Positions 1 through 12,458 of a stretch of 64,000 bases of DNA are shown here, one piece after another. The stretch is from Notospermus geniculatus. Its lineage: Eukaryota > Nemertea > Pilidiophora > Heteronemertea > Lineidae. Each line of letters opens with the position of its first letter. The stretch's first letter is position 1. The DNA lies in assembly GCA_002633025.1 (NCBI GenBank), contig NMRB01001400.1, forward strand, positions 63,032-127,031. Reading direction: 5' to 3'. The position numbers were made by a program, and so were the translations under genes. Below the pieces are notes generated by a model. That model had not been told where the DNA came from. It worked only from the letters and a program-made list of their open reading frames with translations, and made no database searches.

Positions 1-1879
1 TAACGATACTCCAGTTTTAGCAAGATGATAGGGTGATCTAAGATAGTCTTACTCAGGCTATCATAATAGTAATATCAGTACACTGAGGTGAAGGGCAGTG
101 TTGATCATCCAGGTCACATTTCATGCATTCTTCGTGTAAGAAAACATACCAGACTCCGAACTCACGATCACTTCACCCATTTATTATGAATGAAAATTAG
201 CCAGAGGTGTGTGTCTTGATCATTTTACACCGGGAGATATTATTTCAAGTATTCTAGGCGGGGATGGTACAATATGTACTGCGTGGGTAGAATCAAGTGA
301 GTCAGATTTAGACCATCAGGATCTGGTATTAGGTGGATGACAAATAGATTTAAACATCATCTCCGTTTTTGCCTCGATCGACTTTTAGTTCTCCTGGTGA
401 GCTTAAGTCCTGACGCAGTGTCCGTCGTCCATTAGCAGGCACGTTTCTTGACTGCTGGGCATGTTGACTCCAAACGTGGTATAAATGTACTCCTTGGTCA
501 GATGACCCAGACACCAAGTTGCGGTCTGATCAAATTCTTCACTTGGCCACCAGGCGGTGCTCTAAAATAAATGTAATTTGACGTACGTGGTTCCCACAGC
601 ATCTTTCTGTGACGGGGGGGGNNNNGGGGGGCTAATTACCAATGAATTGTTCCAGCACCACTCAGTAATTGGTAGTTTGACGCTAAATATTTAAAAAATT
701 AGGTTGCTCTAATAAAGTAGATAAATTGAACACAACACCGCGATCGACTTTATGGAATGTTATGTGGGTGTCATCACACCCGAAGCTGGCATTATGGCTC
801 GTCAAAAGTGACCTTATTCGATTTCTGGTTTAATTTACAGATCATGGGGACCGATTTCAAGAAATCGGTGGTTTCTACACGAAGCATTATTTCATTAACA
901 GCAAACATAGATAAGAGAGGACCTCTCTTATCTATTTTTGTTAACAGTCAGTCATAGTTTTAGTCCTTAACAAAGCAGTTTTCTGTGACGCAGCTGAATT
1001 CATCGTTTGGACGCCCCCCGCCGCCATCTTGGTTTCTATGGAGATTTTGTGCGCGCGCACGAATCTGGTAGGCAAATCAAAGCACGTGATTGGTTGTTAG
1101 ATCCCCTGTTGCCCACCAGATATAACTGCGGATGTGTACTTTGCAAGAAACCCAAGATGGCCGGGCCAACGATGAATAGGGAGACGGGGGATATGACAAG
1201 TTAATAACGACAAGTGCAGCTCGTCCCACACAGATCAACTGAACACATTTACATGTAGGCCTACTGGTCTCTCTTTTTTTCCTATTGTCATCTAGCATGT
1301 GATGTTCATTCAGAAAGACCAGGTTGCAAAATTACCGCATGATAAACTGAATGGAATTCTTATCAGGATATTTGTCTACTGATCGCCAGGTCGATTGTAA
1401 AATGTTTGATTTACATGTAGTTTATTGCCGTCCTTATCCAAAATCTGCACATGATGTTCCCCGTAATGTATATCTATTGTTTTACAAATGTTTGTAATCT
1501 ATATCATCTACATACACTAGCAATACATCATTGTTCCCCTATCTACATATTGCATATGAACAAATGTAACCTGAATCATCCATGTTTTTCCTGCCGTTAT
1601 TGCGACTTAACTATACATTCCGAATGTAATGTTCGTACATTGATAAATGATGGACCGTCGTCTGGTTAGGTACGATCACTTTTGTGAACTAAAACTCTTT
1701 TATACAGTATATTTTATCGAGAAAAAAGAATTATTGGATGAATCGGTGTCCTTCTTTCTGTTCTTTTTACTTTCTGGGTCACGTTGGAGTGCAAATTAGG
1801 GACCTATTAAGGCCCAGATCCATCTCGGCAGTTTCCGGTCTTGCCGCGCTAATATTTCGTGATCGTGAACTTTGCTGAT
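1..1879. other. No gene seen
   Basis: AT-leaning DNA with a G-run broken by NNNN at 622-625, a YY1-like site near 1020, and only short chance frames. Confidence 0.5.
1015..1031 (-). promoter_or_regulatory. YY1-type site CAAGATGGCGGC
   Basis: On the minus strand CCAAGATGGCGGCGG matches the YY1 consensus, often found just at transcription starts of animal genes. The ATG inside opens only a 28-codon frame. No gene is recognised here, so the role is uncertain. Confidence 0.25.
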
Positions 1880-2197
1880 TGATTCCATCCTTGCAGACTA
1901 CGTCATCAAATGTTGTCATTGATTCCATCCTTGCAGACTACGTCATCAAATGTTGTCTTTCATTCTCTCCTTGCAGACTACGTCATCAAATGATGTTGAT
2001 TCCATCCTTGATCACTACGTCATTAAAATTTTCTCATTTATTCCATCCTTGCGAAATACGTCATCAGTTGTCATACGTTGTCATTGATTTCATCCGTGGA
2101 GATTACGTCATCAAATGTCGTTGATTCTATCCTTGCTGATTACGTCATCAAATGTTGTCCTTGATTCCATCCTTGCTGAGTACGTCATCAAATGTTG
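1880..2197. repeat. Tandem ~40-bp repeat with eight TACGTCA sites
   Basis: There are eight units of the type TTGATTCCATCCTTGCAGAC followed by TACGTCATCAAATGTTGT. The first two are near identical and the middle ones are diverged. TACGTCA is a half-consensus CRE/ATF-type site and is kept in every unit (once followed by T instead of C), while surrounding bases vary. It may be only a minisatellite, or a regulatory array; no adjacent gene was recognised. Confidence 0.8.
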
Positions 2198-4875
2198 TTT
2201 TCCCACACGATTAGCCTACTAAAGTTGTCATCTGACATATAGACGCACGCAGGTTCCTCATTCGGCATGAGGCAATGCATTGGCGTTCTCTCAATGCAAC
2301 TAGTTTCATTCCAACCGATGCACCTTGCCTCAAAAATACCTCCTACTCGTTCTTCCGACTGTTATTTTACTCCGTTGAGAATGTAACAAGAGTTGTGGTG
2401 GAATGATCTGCCAGCCTTCGCATGGATGGTCTCAAAATACCAGATTGTTGGCAAAGAAAGATGACATGAAACATTCAACATTCTACATTGGCAGCATTCT
2501 TTACTTGAGCTTGACGCTTCGATAGAAAGATACTGAAGTATTAATTCGACCTTCAGCAGTCCTCCAGTTGAGGGGAGATACACGGAAGTGGATTGCACAC
2601 CCTTCAACGTCCTTGGTTCAATTTGATCTGACCTTGAGTATAGCCAGAGATATCTTGGAGGTCCTTGACTGGAGGGGCCAGAGCAGGAAGAGCCTCTCGA
2701 TTCCTTGATCCTGTTCCAGTATTGACCCAGGTTTATCTCACCTTGTCAGTGTAATCGAAATTACGGCTCTCAAGCTCAAGGTAGGCCTAGTGGTTACGAA
2801 TAACTGGCTGGCGGGGGTCGTACTTCCATTTTCGGTATAAGTGATGAAGAGACTTTCGGCCCTTCCAACATCCCTTTTAGTCCGTCAGCATGCATTCTCT
2901 TCATTCTGAAATGGCAACCGTCGTGGGTATGAAGGTAGTGGCACCCATGATGGTGATGGGATTTTTGATTTCATGGCTCGATGAGCCAGCCCATTGGCTT
3001 AATTTGCATTATACACCAATCGTAAGGTTGCTGATCATGTTTTACATGTGATACCTGTGGAGATAACATCTCACTTTCGCCAGGATTGTATACGTCAGGT
3101 TGGAAGTTTCAGATTCTGGGACAAAACACTGATAAAAATAGAAGGGTGAAGGAGAGTCCACCAATGTTTGGGTTGTTCAAATCATACTACGATAAGCAGA
3201 GTGAGAAACGCACTTCTTGTTGATGACGTAGTGTTTACCTGACAAAATAAACAGTCCTCTTCATCTAACCATACATCAACCATGCAAAGCTTCTGGTATT
3301 CGAACGCCTTCCTACCACAACATGTTGACTCCAATCTTGCCCTTTCCAAACAAAATACCGCATCAACCTGCTACACGCCAGGAATACCGACCAGAAAAAC
3401 AGAAGTAATGTTTCTCTGGTGAAAGACAGAGGGAAGCCAGAAGGACTTGCTTGAAAACTTAGTGGCATCATTTTAACGATCCATCATCAGCTTCGTGTAT
3501 GTTGTTTCTATTGAAGAGCTCACCAGGTAGGCATAAATTATGTACGAAGAAGGTTTTTTGGCCGCACTTGGGTTGCTTCTCTTGTAAGTAATGCTAAAAG
3601 TTAGACCGAGTAAATCTTCCACTGTCTGTATGGTTGGGCGCCATGGACACTAAAGACAGAGGAATAATCTTTTCCAAATCTCTCAACGACCGGCTCGTTT
3701 TCGCTTCTCGGCATCTTGTCTGATCTATGCACCAAGGCATCGAATCTCTTTTTTCCTCTTCGGCCCTATGCTCTTCTTTGATCTTATAAAAGAGAATGAA
3801 GTTGAACTTCCTCTTCTTTTGGCAGAATGACAACGTAGCCCTTTGTTGTGTATTGATGACCAAATTATAGAGCGCTTTGCAGACAAAAACTGATAGGGGA
3901 AACCCTTCCAGCGCTAAGTAGGCTAATGATACACACAGACAGCGAGGCTATACTAGATGTCAGTTGTACTTTTCATCAATGTACGTCACTCTCCGACCAC
4001 ACAAACGGCGAGTAAACTTAGCTTATCAGATGGCTTAAACAACAACAATTTTGTATCGACTTGGGGCACTTTTTCCGCCAATAAAACTATGAGGCGAGGA
4101 TTTTTTTGCTGTTGCCTTTGGTTTTGATGTCTGGCATCATCGTATTTTGAGTGATATGCTAGCCGAATACTTATCGGCCTGTCAGTAACCCGCGCGTGGG
4201 GTCTTCTTAAAGGAGACTGTTCTCACTGGTTCTGGATTAGTTTTAGCGTCCTCCGCTCGGGGTAGCATACACCAGAGGTTACCGTTCGGAGTCTACTAAA
4301 ATAGTTCGTGGCTGCAGCATCATGATGGGTCACGCATTGTCATGGACAGGGCTGGATTTCGGTAGCTGCCAAAAGCATGTGCATGATTGGATTGTTTAGA
4401 TTGTAGTCCTGACAATGTCCTATCACCAAGCATTCAGTACCTTTAGTTACTGTGATAACAATGAGGTTCCTAAAGTAAACAGGTCAAACGGCGGTTCAGG
4501 ACACCACTGTCCCTTTGTATTGAGATCAGTTATGATCTCATTTTGACACAAAATGCAATAAAAAATGCCGCAGGTATCAATGCGGTGTCCCATATTTATC
4601 AATAGCAGCAGACTTGCTATTTTCATCGCCCGGATCCTCTCATACCGTATTTGCATCGTTCATGAGATCATTTATGCGCATTTTTGATGATTATGTATTG
4701 TGTTCGCCGTCTCACAGATGTGGTTATGGGTCACTGAATATCCAGGTTGTTACAGATGCAATCTGTTGATAGTGGATGGTGTTTATACCACATGTACAAT
4801 ATGATCACGAAATCACCTTTCTGATCTTCGTATTGACGGGTGAAGGTGTTGTGAAGGTGGTTTAACTTGTGGGCC
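2198..4875. other. No gene seen
   Basis: Only short frames without splice support or recognisable residues. No repeat structure noticed. Confidence 0.5.
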
Positions 4876-4980
4876 GGTGTAACGTTTTTCAGCGTTCCCC
4901 ATCTGCGAGTGTTCCCCTGCTATTGTCTGACGGAATAAGCCGCGACTCGGGAACACGGAAACACTGAAGAACTTTACACC
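4876..4980. mobile_element. MITE family B (GGTGTAACGTT ends, GTTCCCC core), copy 1
   Basis: 105 bp. The ends GGTGTAACGTTTTTCAGCGT and AACACTGAAGAACTTTACACC are imperfect inverted repeats. The interior carries GTTCCCC and GGGAACAC blocks. Two other copies, at 58250 and 63322, share the termini and blocks but differ in the middle. Confidence 0.7.
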
Positions 4981-5193
4981 GGCTTGACAACTAAGACATC
5001 TACCATTAAATCAAGCGAAATGAAAGATAGGTTGAGCTGATATGAGGCCAGAATAATCGACTGTAAATCAAAATTTCAATGCAGAGGTGAGGCAGAGGTG
5101 CTTCATCCTTCTGGACTCCTCGTCTAGCCTAGTATGAATGGAGCAGTCTTGTTTACCGTGGCCAAAATACGACATGTGCAACCAGGGGGTCAT

Positions 5194-5266
5194 TTTGCAA
5201 TACAGATGCAAGAGGCAATGCTGTACAAATCTGAAGTAAAAGCATTTGCTAGTCTTTTTTCATATG
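5194..5266. mobile_element. Partial copy of the CATATG foldback
   Basis: It matches the right two thirds of the element at 6686-6794 (GCAATACAGATGCA, GGCAATGCTGTACAAATCTG, GCTAGTCTTTTTTCATATG) and lacks the left arm. Confidence 0.65.
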
Positions 5267-5781
5267 ACACCATGTATGATAGCATGGGTGCCCCTTTGAT
5301 GTCTTAACGTTCTCGACTTCATCCGTGTATGACTTCATATCTGTCTGATCACTTATCTCTTCAGCAGACGATGCCTTTATAATCACCAATTCAAGTTATC
5401 AATAAGTAATCGCGTTACCATTTTGTTTGTGAAGAAGGAAATACCTGCTCAGCGCTTTCCTCGCAATGCACAGCAAGATGTAATGAAAGCTANAAGTGCT
5501 CCTTCCGCCGGTTTCAACCTGCGCGAGAGGATAAATGGACTTTGCTTTCGGATTTTTGGTAGGTGCTATACTTTCGTTTCTTTCATAAGCTCTGGCAACG
5601 AAGGATTAATTTGAAAGAAACTAGTAATTTATTGCATCGTCTCGCGGGATCGATGTTGGTGATTTTGACGCCGTTTGTCGAAAGATCAATGTCACTTGGG
5701 TCGAACAGGGTTGTCGAACAATCTTCGACACTGACAGGCAGGGGACATTCTTTCATTTTCGATATGCCTTGTTGACAATAG

Positions 5782-5965
5782 TTCATCACTGATTACCGAC
5801 ACGTCGTCCCAAACAAGGTCATGTCGACAGTACCAGGAGGAGATTGGGGACTGGCGTGCTTTCATTTTCGCTTTGTTTTTCGTCGGGATTGTTGGAACCA
5901 TACTGAATACCTTCTTTACCTGCCCGGGACTTCTTTATATCATCATTACCATTCATGTTGCGTCC
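5782..5965 (+). CDS. Candidate exon encoding a hydrophobic membrane segment
   Basis: Between an acceptor-like GTTGACAATAG and a donor GTGAGT, the phase-1 frame is open. It encodes a polar start (TSSQTRSCRQYQEEIGDW) followed by a strongly hydrophobic run (AFIFALFFVGIVGTILNTFF, then LLYIIITIHV), consistent with two close membrane helices. No start codon or neighbouring exon is recognised. It could be chance. Confidence 0.3.
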
Positions 5966-6685
5966 GTGAGTTTTTCTTCAAAGTCTTTTTTGCTTCCACA
6001 TTGTGTTACCTTTCTGCTCCGCCGATCAGATTTGGAGATTGTCGCCTGACTGAATATTTTGTGGCTGCGGTCAGTCATGACCATCGGACACTTCTTGTTG
6101 CCAGCCGCCCTTTGTTCGGTGGTCAACTGGTGATGCGGGTCCAAGGGCCCCAGTACCACACACATGTCACATGAGGACTACTCGGCCAAATTTGCTGAGT
6201 ACATGGTGGTGCGTCCCGCAAACCACCTTTGCCTTTCAACCAGGGGTCGTGTCGTAGTGCATGTGTACCCCAAATGGCAGACGCATGGTCGTCGTCTAGG
6301 TGTCGCTGTACACTGCCAAAACAAGGCACCGCGAGGCACGGAGTTACACGTAACTCTTGCCCTGCAGCAATGATGACGACGTGCCGTACCGAAGGAAAGT
6401 TCATCAGCCTACTTTCCACGCTACTACCACAGTTATGTAGATAACTGTAAATGGCCATAACATTAGTGTAATTAAAAGTAATAATGTAACCTACTGTGCA
6501 ATTACTTTTATGGCTCAATTTTTTGTTCCTCTCTGTCAATGTTGTGTACGTCAGGTCAAGGTGATGGTTTATGTAATGTCACGTGAATCCTGCTTTTTGG
6601 AAAGCACAGGTTTGGAACGCACTTGGCCGACACACGTGGCCGGTGGTGGACTGGCTTTCAGTTGTGTCATCACAAGATATTCTGT

Positions 6686-6794
6686 CATATGAGTAAAGAC
6701 TAGTAAATGCTTTTACTTGGATTCTGCAATACAAATGCACTAGGCAATGCTGTACAAATCTGAAGGTAAAGCATTGCTAGTCTTTATCCATATG
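6686..6794. mobile_element. 109-bp palindromic foldback with CATATG ends
   Basis: CATATGAGTAAAGACTAGTA at the left pairs with GCTAGTCTTTATCCATATG at the right, and the middle pairs too (GCAATACAAATGCACTAGGC region). A partial second copy lies at 5194-5266. Confidence 0.7.
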
Positions 6795-8283
6795 ACCCAT
6801 TGACAAATCAGTGACACGATCTGTGATTTGGTGGTCATCATAACTTTTGTTTAGGGCAGATTCAAGAGAAGTTGCTCTTTTGTGACATCTCGTTTCCTGA
6901 CCTTCGGAGGGGCCCATTCAGGGCATCTGAGTCCCAAACCAGCACTTTTTTGTGAAATTGATTCTATGCATTGAGAGTAACTGGAATCCTGCGTGGTAGT
7001 ACGCTGATGATGGCTTGTCATCAAGCCGAATCGATTGGTCTCCCGTCTCGCCGTGCATCCTGGAAGGAACTGGTTGATTTATTGTCACCGACAACGACAT
7101 TTCATGAACCAAACTTGATAATAGATTATCGTAAAGTCATCAGCCAGTTGTGTGTATCTTTGGCGTGGTTCGTGTCGACGACAACGACACCATGATCTCG
7201 AATTAGGCCTTGCCGATTTCTTGTAGTAAGGTCAATGTTTACTCTGTACTTAGGTCGATGGTGTTTGCTATGTGAACAAATTTGATATGTAAACGACGTT
7301 TGTCAAACAACTAACCGACGTAAACATTTTATTTCCAGTTTACTATTCCAGTTTCCACTGTGAATGGTTAACCTATTTCTAACGTACACACATGTAAATG
7401 CCTCATAATTGGAGCTTGGGAATTCAGCCATCAGGCGGAATGATGGGGTGTGACTTTTCACACATCGTTTAATCGTAGTTACATTTGCACGTTAGTTGTC
7501 GCTGTGTGTTGATATCATGTTTGTCATGTCTATGGAGTGATATCTGATGTTTACTTTGCTGTAGGTCCGGTGTAGTGGTTGCTCTTTACCATTCATGTCA
7601 TCTCGATCGGTTTCCAAAGGCGTTATCTTCATATCAGGACGCCTACAACTCTGGTGGGAAAAAATGCGAAAGTTTTAATTGCAACTAATGAGGTCAATGA
7701 GATGCTCCACCCGATGGTAGTTTAGATGCCTTCCTTGTCTTATCGGCAGCATAGCGATGCTGGTGAGATGTTGGCGATAACCTCATGGGGTGACGTATGA
7801 CATTCTATATCAGAAGGAATTCAGGATATGGATCTTACTAAATATAACTCATCGTTGTTGACCTTTATGAATGAATCTTGTCTCCACCCGTGTGACTACG
7901 ACATCTTACAACTCATCTTGACTTACGAGGCCTACGGTCACTTTCGCTTTGAATACTGTCCCTGAGCGAGAGTAGGAGTGATTGGAACCAACGCTTGTCA
8001 GGGCAAGATGCTGAAACAGAAACCTTACCATCAAGTCGGTATACATGTACTCTACATTATACACGGTTCATCCATCCTGAGATAGGCCTACTGGTCATTC
8101 ACTCGCCTCCCTTTTGCAGCGAAAAGTCTTAAAAGACCCTGTCATGCCTGTTCTGAGGGGATGCGTTGCATCTGATTTTTGGCCTACAGGTCACAAGCGC
8201 CTTGCCGGAATCAGTATGCCTGTACAAAATTGCACAAAATTCGGCACATATCTTCGTATCATAGGTGTTCTCTACCATTAAAA
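6795..8283. other. No gene seen
   Basis: Unique-looking AT-leaning DNA with short chance frames only. Confidence 0.5.
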
Positions 8284-8285
8284 TA

Positions 8286-8405
8286 GAGAGTTTTCGCAAA
8301 GCCCCGAAAGCCGACGCGAACGTCTATCGTATTGTTCGCTCAGTGCTCCCTTGTCCGTGGCATCGAACAATGGGATTGGCGTTTGGGGGCTTTGCGAAAA
8401 GTCTC
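8286..8405. mobile_element. MITE family A (GAGAGTTTTCGCAAAG ends), copy 1
   Basis: 120 bp with terminal inverted repeats GAGAGTTTTCGCAAAGCCCC and GGGGCTTTGCGAAAAGTCTC, flanked on both sides by TA, as expected of Tc1/mariner-type target duplication. No coding capacity. It forms the left border of the segmental duplication. Confidence 0.8.
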
Positions 8406-8914
8406 TAATATATCAGCAGTTTCTGTACCTTCTGTATGTAACTGGAGGCTTTGCATGTTCATGTGCTGACCATCTTAGCTGCTGACTCTGGTATGCTCCT
8501 CGCGTTTATTGCCCACATGCCAGCATCGTCGCTAAAAATACATTCTACCTACCGCTTCAGCTATGCCGAATTAAAAAAAATAGAGTTGATTTTTACTTGA
8601 GAGAAGCACGAATATTGCTCAGAAATCTGCTCATAAACCCAGAGCCCGCAGGCAGGAACGCTTGCTTCGATAAGACGAATACTTAGATCTGCCGGTGATA
8701 AAATCCATCTCTCTCCTTCTTGTCTATCAAGTGAAACAAATTTCTCAAAGGAACTCATTTTGACTCCGTGAGGAATGCTGGTTCTCATTAGAATCAGGAT
8801 CTCCCACCAGGTGGCGTTACTGGTGCTCATTAGTTGAACTCCCGAAGTGACCAACTAGACTGTGCTATTTTTACAGCGGTGTTCGACTTATGTCCGTACT
8901 CGGGCTAATAATTC

Positions 8915-8997
8915 TACAGGGTGGCCCAGAAAAAATGTCCCTCAAACAACAGGTTAACAATAGAAATGCTGTACGATGTTTTCTCGACCACCCTGTA
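8915..8997. mobile_element. Short element bounded by TACAGGGTGG inverted ends
   Basis: 83 bp from TACAGGGTGGCCCAGAAAAA to TCTCGACCACCCTGTA. These ends resemble mariner-type termini. In segmental copy 2 only the right end is preserved (TTTTCTGGACCACCCTGTA near 11540-11560). Non-coding. Confidence 0.55.
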
Positions 8998-9883
8998 GAA
9001 CAACGGGCTGTGTATTTTATGCCCACTTTCACTTTGATGTTGCTGTTACGATCGCGGGGCCGGTTGATAAAACGGTCGTGAAAATCATAACATGGTAGTT
9101 AAATGAACATATTGCAGTAAAATTCGCATAAAATATCCACGTCGCGGCCTAAAAAGTTGGCTTGAAGCAGCAAAAATGCGGCGCTGGGTGTTGAACGAGA
9201 CGGAGCATGGTGAAACCTTTTAACCCACAGAAAGAAACAGTCTCGGTTCACTGCAGCACTGAATTCCTTTGATGACGTCATCTGGGGAATATAGTTCCAG
9301 CATCAGCCACTGGTTTACTTGAAGGGTGATTAGCTATGGTTTGTTTTAGCTCTGATGATGTACATGTATATTGTAATATTGGGGAATATTAGTTCTTGCC
9401 GCTGATTTATGACTTGAAGTGACAACTGCTATACATGTACAATATCTACCATTCCCAGCTTCAATAAACAACCAACCACCACATTTTGTCGTTGTACAAT
9501 ATCGTTATTTCTTGATGTAACAAAAAGTGTGTGGTTAATTTCCTCAACAAAAACAGTCGTGACTGATTGGTCCAGTCGCTATTACGTGAATGCTTGACAT
9601 GATTCTGCAGAACGGTTTCGTATTTGATGGCAGCACGATTCTGTTATTTTTGAGTTTTTATCCTGTTATTATTCTGGATATCACTCCTGTGACCATTTGA
9701 TATGTTGTATGCTTCCATCATGCATGTACCCATTAGCCAGTTGCTGTTTTTTCCTTACCGTCTCCGTAGGGTTCATGTCCATTACGACGTGAAAAGCGAA
9801 ACAGGCCGAAATCGCAAGTAGTGTCACAGAGGTCTGGAATCGCCGGGTTCCAGCTTCTGTTGGTGTTAGTCATCGGAGTTGCT

Positions 9884-10176
9884 CAGGCGCGGATCCAGAG
9901 GGGGGGTTTTGGGGGTCGTGACCACCCCCCTGCTCGCCACCACCAATTGTTTTTTTTTTCAATAATTTGCGACAATAAGCAAAAAACTCAAGAAAAAAGC
10001 TTCTGTTTTGATACTGAGATGCCAGGAAATCGCGTCTACGGCCCTCTAGATTTCAAAATCTTCTGGGGGAGGCCCCCCAGACCCCCCGTCGGCGCGGGAA
10101 TCTTCGGCGACCGTCTGCAACGACTGCCCTCGGCGGCTCTGACCCCCCTCTGCCAAAAATCCTGGATCCGCGCCTG
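9884..10176. mobile_element. hAT-like non-autonomous element
   Basis: Ends CAGGCGCGGATCCAG and CTGGATCCGCGCCTG are exact 15-bp inverted repeats of the CAGNGGCGGATCC type common in hAT families. TTGCT occurs on both sides, shorter than the usual 8-bp duplication. The related segment near 12.43 kb lacks it, so this is a filled/empty pair. It is G/C-rich inside and codes for nothing recognisable. Confidence 0.7.
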
Positions 10177-10749
10177 TTGCTGATCGTACAGCAATGACAG
10201 CAGNATCCTCATGTTATTTTTAATACACCCTGTGTTAAACATGACATGACCTGACCTAGTGTAGGCCTAGATGGGTGTGATGGGGCTAGGGCGTGGCGAG
10301 GTTTGGACAACATGAATAGCTATGTGATTCTAAACGATGTGAAAGCATGTGAAAGGGAGTTCACATCTTTTTCAAATAATTTCCAGACATCAGTTACTAG
10401 ACCCTTCTTTTTTCTTCTGTTCTGTGTAACCGAAAGCCTGTAACATACAATTATGATCATATTCCCTTCGTCTTCAATAAGAGTAAGAAAACAGAGAAGT
10501 AGTCAACACGATCGTAGTTTGATATTAGTATCGTTAAGTAACGGTTTTCGGCCAACGAAAATATACTTAACCCCAGTTAGGTTGCATTCAAAATGTACTC
10601 AGATTCCTTGTTTATCATTGTGCAGCCAATGACCAGGATGTCCTAGAAATTCTGAAAAGTGTTTAGAGCTGAGCGAGTGCTATTATTAGAACACCACTCG
10701 CTGGTGAAATAGGTGCGACTGATACACTGGGGACTTTCTGATATGAATA

Positions 10750-10881
10750 GAGAGTTTTCGCAAAGCCCCGAAAGCCGACGCGAACGTCTATCGTATTGTT
10801 CGCTCAGTGCTCCCTTGTCCGTGGCATCGAACAATGGGATTGGCGTTCGCTTTGGCGTTTGGGGGCTTTGCGAAAAGTCTC
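10750..10881. mobile_element. MITE family A, copy 2
   Basis: 132 bp with the same termini and TA flanks as the element at 8286. It has 12 extra internal bases (CGCTTTGGCGTT), which extend the right arm of the hairpin. Confidence 0.8.
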
Positions 10882-11395
10882 TAATATATCAGCAGTTTCT
10901 GTACCTTCTGTATGTAACTGGAGGCTTTGCATGTTCATGTGCTGACCATCTTAGCTGCTGACTCTGGTATGCTCCTCGCGTTTATTGCCCACATGCCAGC
11001 ATCGTCGCTAAAAATACATCTACCTACCGCTTCAGCTATGCCGAATTTAAAAAAATAGAGTTGATTTTTACTTGAGAGAAGCACAAATATTGCTCAGAAA
11101 TCTGCTCATAAACCCAGAGCCCGCAGGCAGGAACGCTTGCTTCGATAAGACGAATACTTAGATATGCAGGTGATAAAATCTATCTCTCTCCTTCTTATCT
11201 ATTAACTGAAACAAATTTCTCAAAAGAACTCATTTTGATTCCGTGAGGAATGCTGGTTCTCATTAGAATCAGCATCTCCCACCAGGTGGCGTTACTGGTG
11301 CTCATCAGTTGAACTCCCGAAGTGACCAACTAGAAGACGTCATTCATTTGCGCTATACAGCGGCGATCGTATTCTAGCCCAGGAAACGCACCCGG

Positions 11396-11476
11396 AGAAC
11401 ATGAGGGGTTCTTGGCGCTGGTTCCCTTTTGTGTGCGGAGACGAAAGGAGCCAGCGCTCAGAACCCCTGATGTTCT
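11396..11476. mobile_element. 81-base near-perfect hairpin insertion
   Basis: AGAACATGAGGGGTTCTTGG...GCGCTGG pairs along its length with CCAGCGC...CAGAACCCCTGATGTTCT around a short loop. It is absent from segmental copy 1. It is probably a foldback element; the family is unknown. Confidence 0.6.
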
Positions 11477-12323
11477 CAGGATGAGAAAAGTGTCCCTCAA
11501 ACAACAGGTTAATGATAGAAATGCTGTTCGAGGGAGACTTTTCTGGACCACCCTGTAGAACAACAGGCTGTGTATTTTATGCCCGCTTTCACTTTGATGT
11601 TGCTGTTACGATCGCGGTCATGAAAATCATAACATGGTAGTTAAATGAACATATTGCAGTAAAATTCGCATAAAATATCCACGTCGCGGCCTAAAAAGTT
11701 GGCTTGAAGCAGCAAAAATGCGGCGCTGGGTGTTGAACGAGACGGAGCATGGTGAAACCTTTTAACCCACAGAAAGAAACAGTCTCGGTTCACTGCAGCA
11801 GTTGAATTCCTTTGATGACGTCATCTGGGGAATATAGTTCCAGCATCAGCCACTGGTTTACTTGAAGGGTGATTAGCTGTGGTTTGTTTTAGCTCTGATG
11901 ATGTACATGTATATTGTAATATTGGGGAATATTAGTTCTTGCCGCTGATTTATGACTTGAAGTGACAACTGCTATACATGTATACAATATCTACCCTTCC
12001 CAGCTTCAATAAACAACCAACCACCACATTTTGTCGTTGTACAATATCGTTATTTCTTGATGTAACAAAAAGTGTGTGGTTAATTTCCTCAACAAAAACA
12101 GTCGTGACTGATTGGTCCAGTCGCTATTACGTGAATGCTTGACATGATTCGACAGAACGGTTTCGTTTTTGATGGCAGCACGATTCTGTTATTTTTGAGT
12201 TTTTATCCTGTTATTATTCTGGATATCACTCCTGTGACCATTTGATATGTTGTATGCTTCCATCATGCATGTACCCATTAGCCAGTTGCTGTTTTTTCCT
12301 TACCGTCTCCGTAGGGTTCATGT

Positions 12324-12458
12324 CCATTACGACGTGAAAAGCGAAACAGGCCGAAATCGCAAGTAGTGCCACAGAGGTCTGGAATCGCCGGGTTCCAGCT
12401 TCTGTTGGTGTTAGTCATCGGAGTTGCAGCCATGCTGATCGTACAGCAATGACAGCAG
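12324..12458 (+). pseudogene. Repeated candidate exon with basic stretch and C-terminal membrane helix
   Basis: Downstream of an acceptor-like TCTCCGTAG, one frame reads a basic stretch (RREKRNRPKS), then SGIAGFQLLLVLVIGVAAML, then a stop, which would suit a C-terminal membrane anchor. The segmental copy near 9.78-9.88 kb has the same reading but is cut by the hAT-like insertion. A diverged relative at 16568-16660 keeps ERSGIAGVQLLLVM before drifting. It could be a relic of a small gene or just repeated non-coding DNA. Confidence 0.25.

Larger units (their letters stand above)
8284..10203. repeat. Segmental direct duplication, copy 1
   Basis: Long stretches are nearly identical to 10748-12460: the MITE at the left border, the ATCAGCAGTTTCTGTACC block, the AACAACAGGTTAA block, the 3' part with CTGGATATCACTCCTGTGACC, and the TCTGGAATCGCCGGGTTCC block. 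Copy 1 carries an extra 293-bp element (9884-10176) and ends at an N (10204). Neither copy holds a conserved open frame over its full length. Confidence 0.9.

Noticed and set aside
1879-2124. 81-codon frame over the TACGTCA array
   Set aside because: It is a repeat-derived translation, with unit lengths that are not multiples of three.
5821-6539. Overlapping 117- and 138-codon frames on opposite strands
   Set aside because: No motifs. The hydrophobic exon candidate at 5782-5965 uses a different frame and explains the region better, though only weakly.
8561-8854. 97-codon minus-strand frame in duplication copy 1
   Set aside because: The equivalent place in copy 2 has a stop codon and further changes, so there is no sign of coding constraint.
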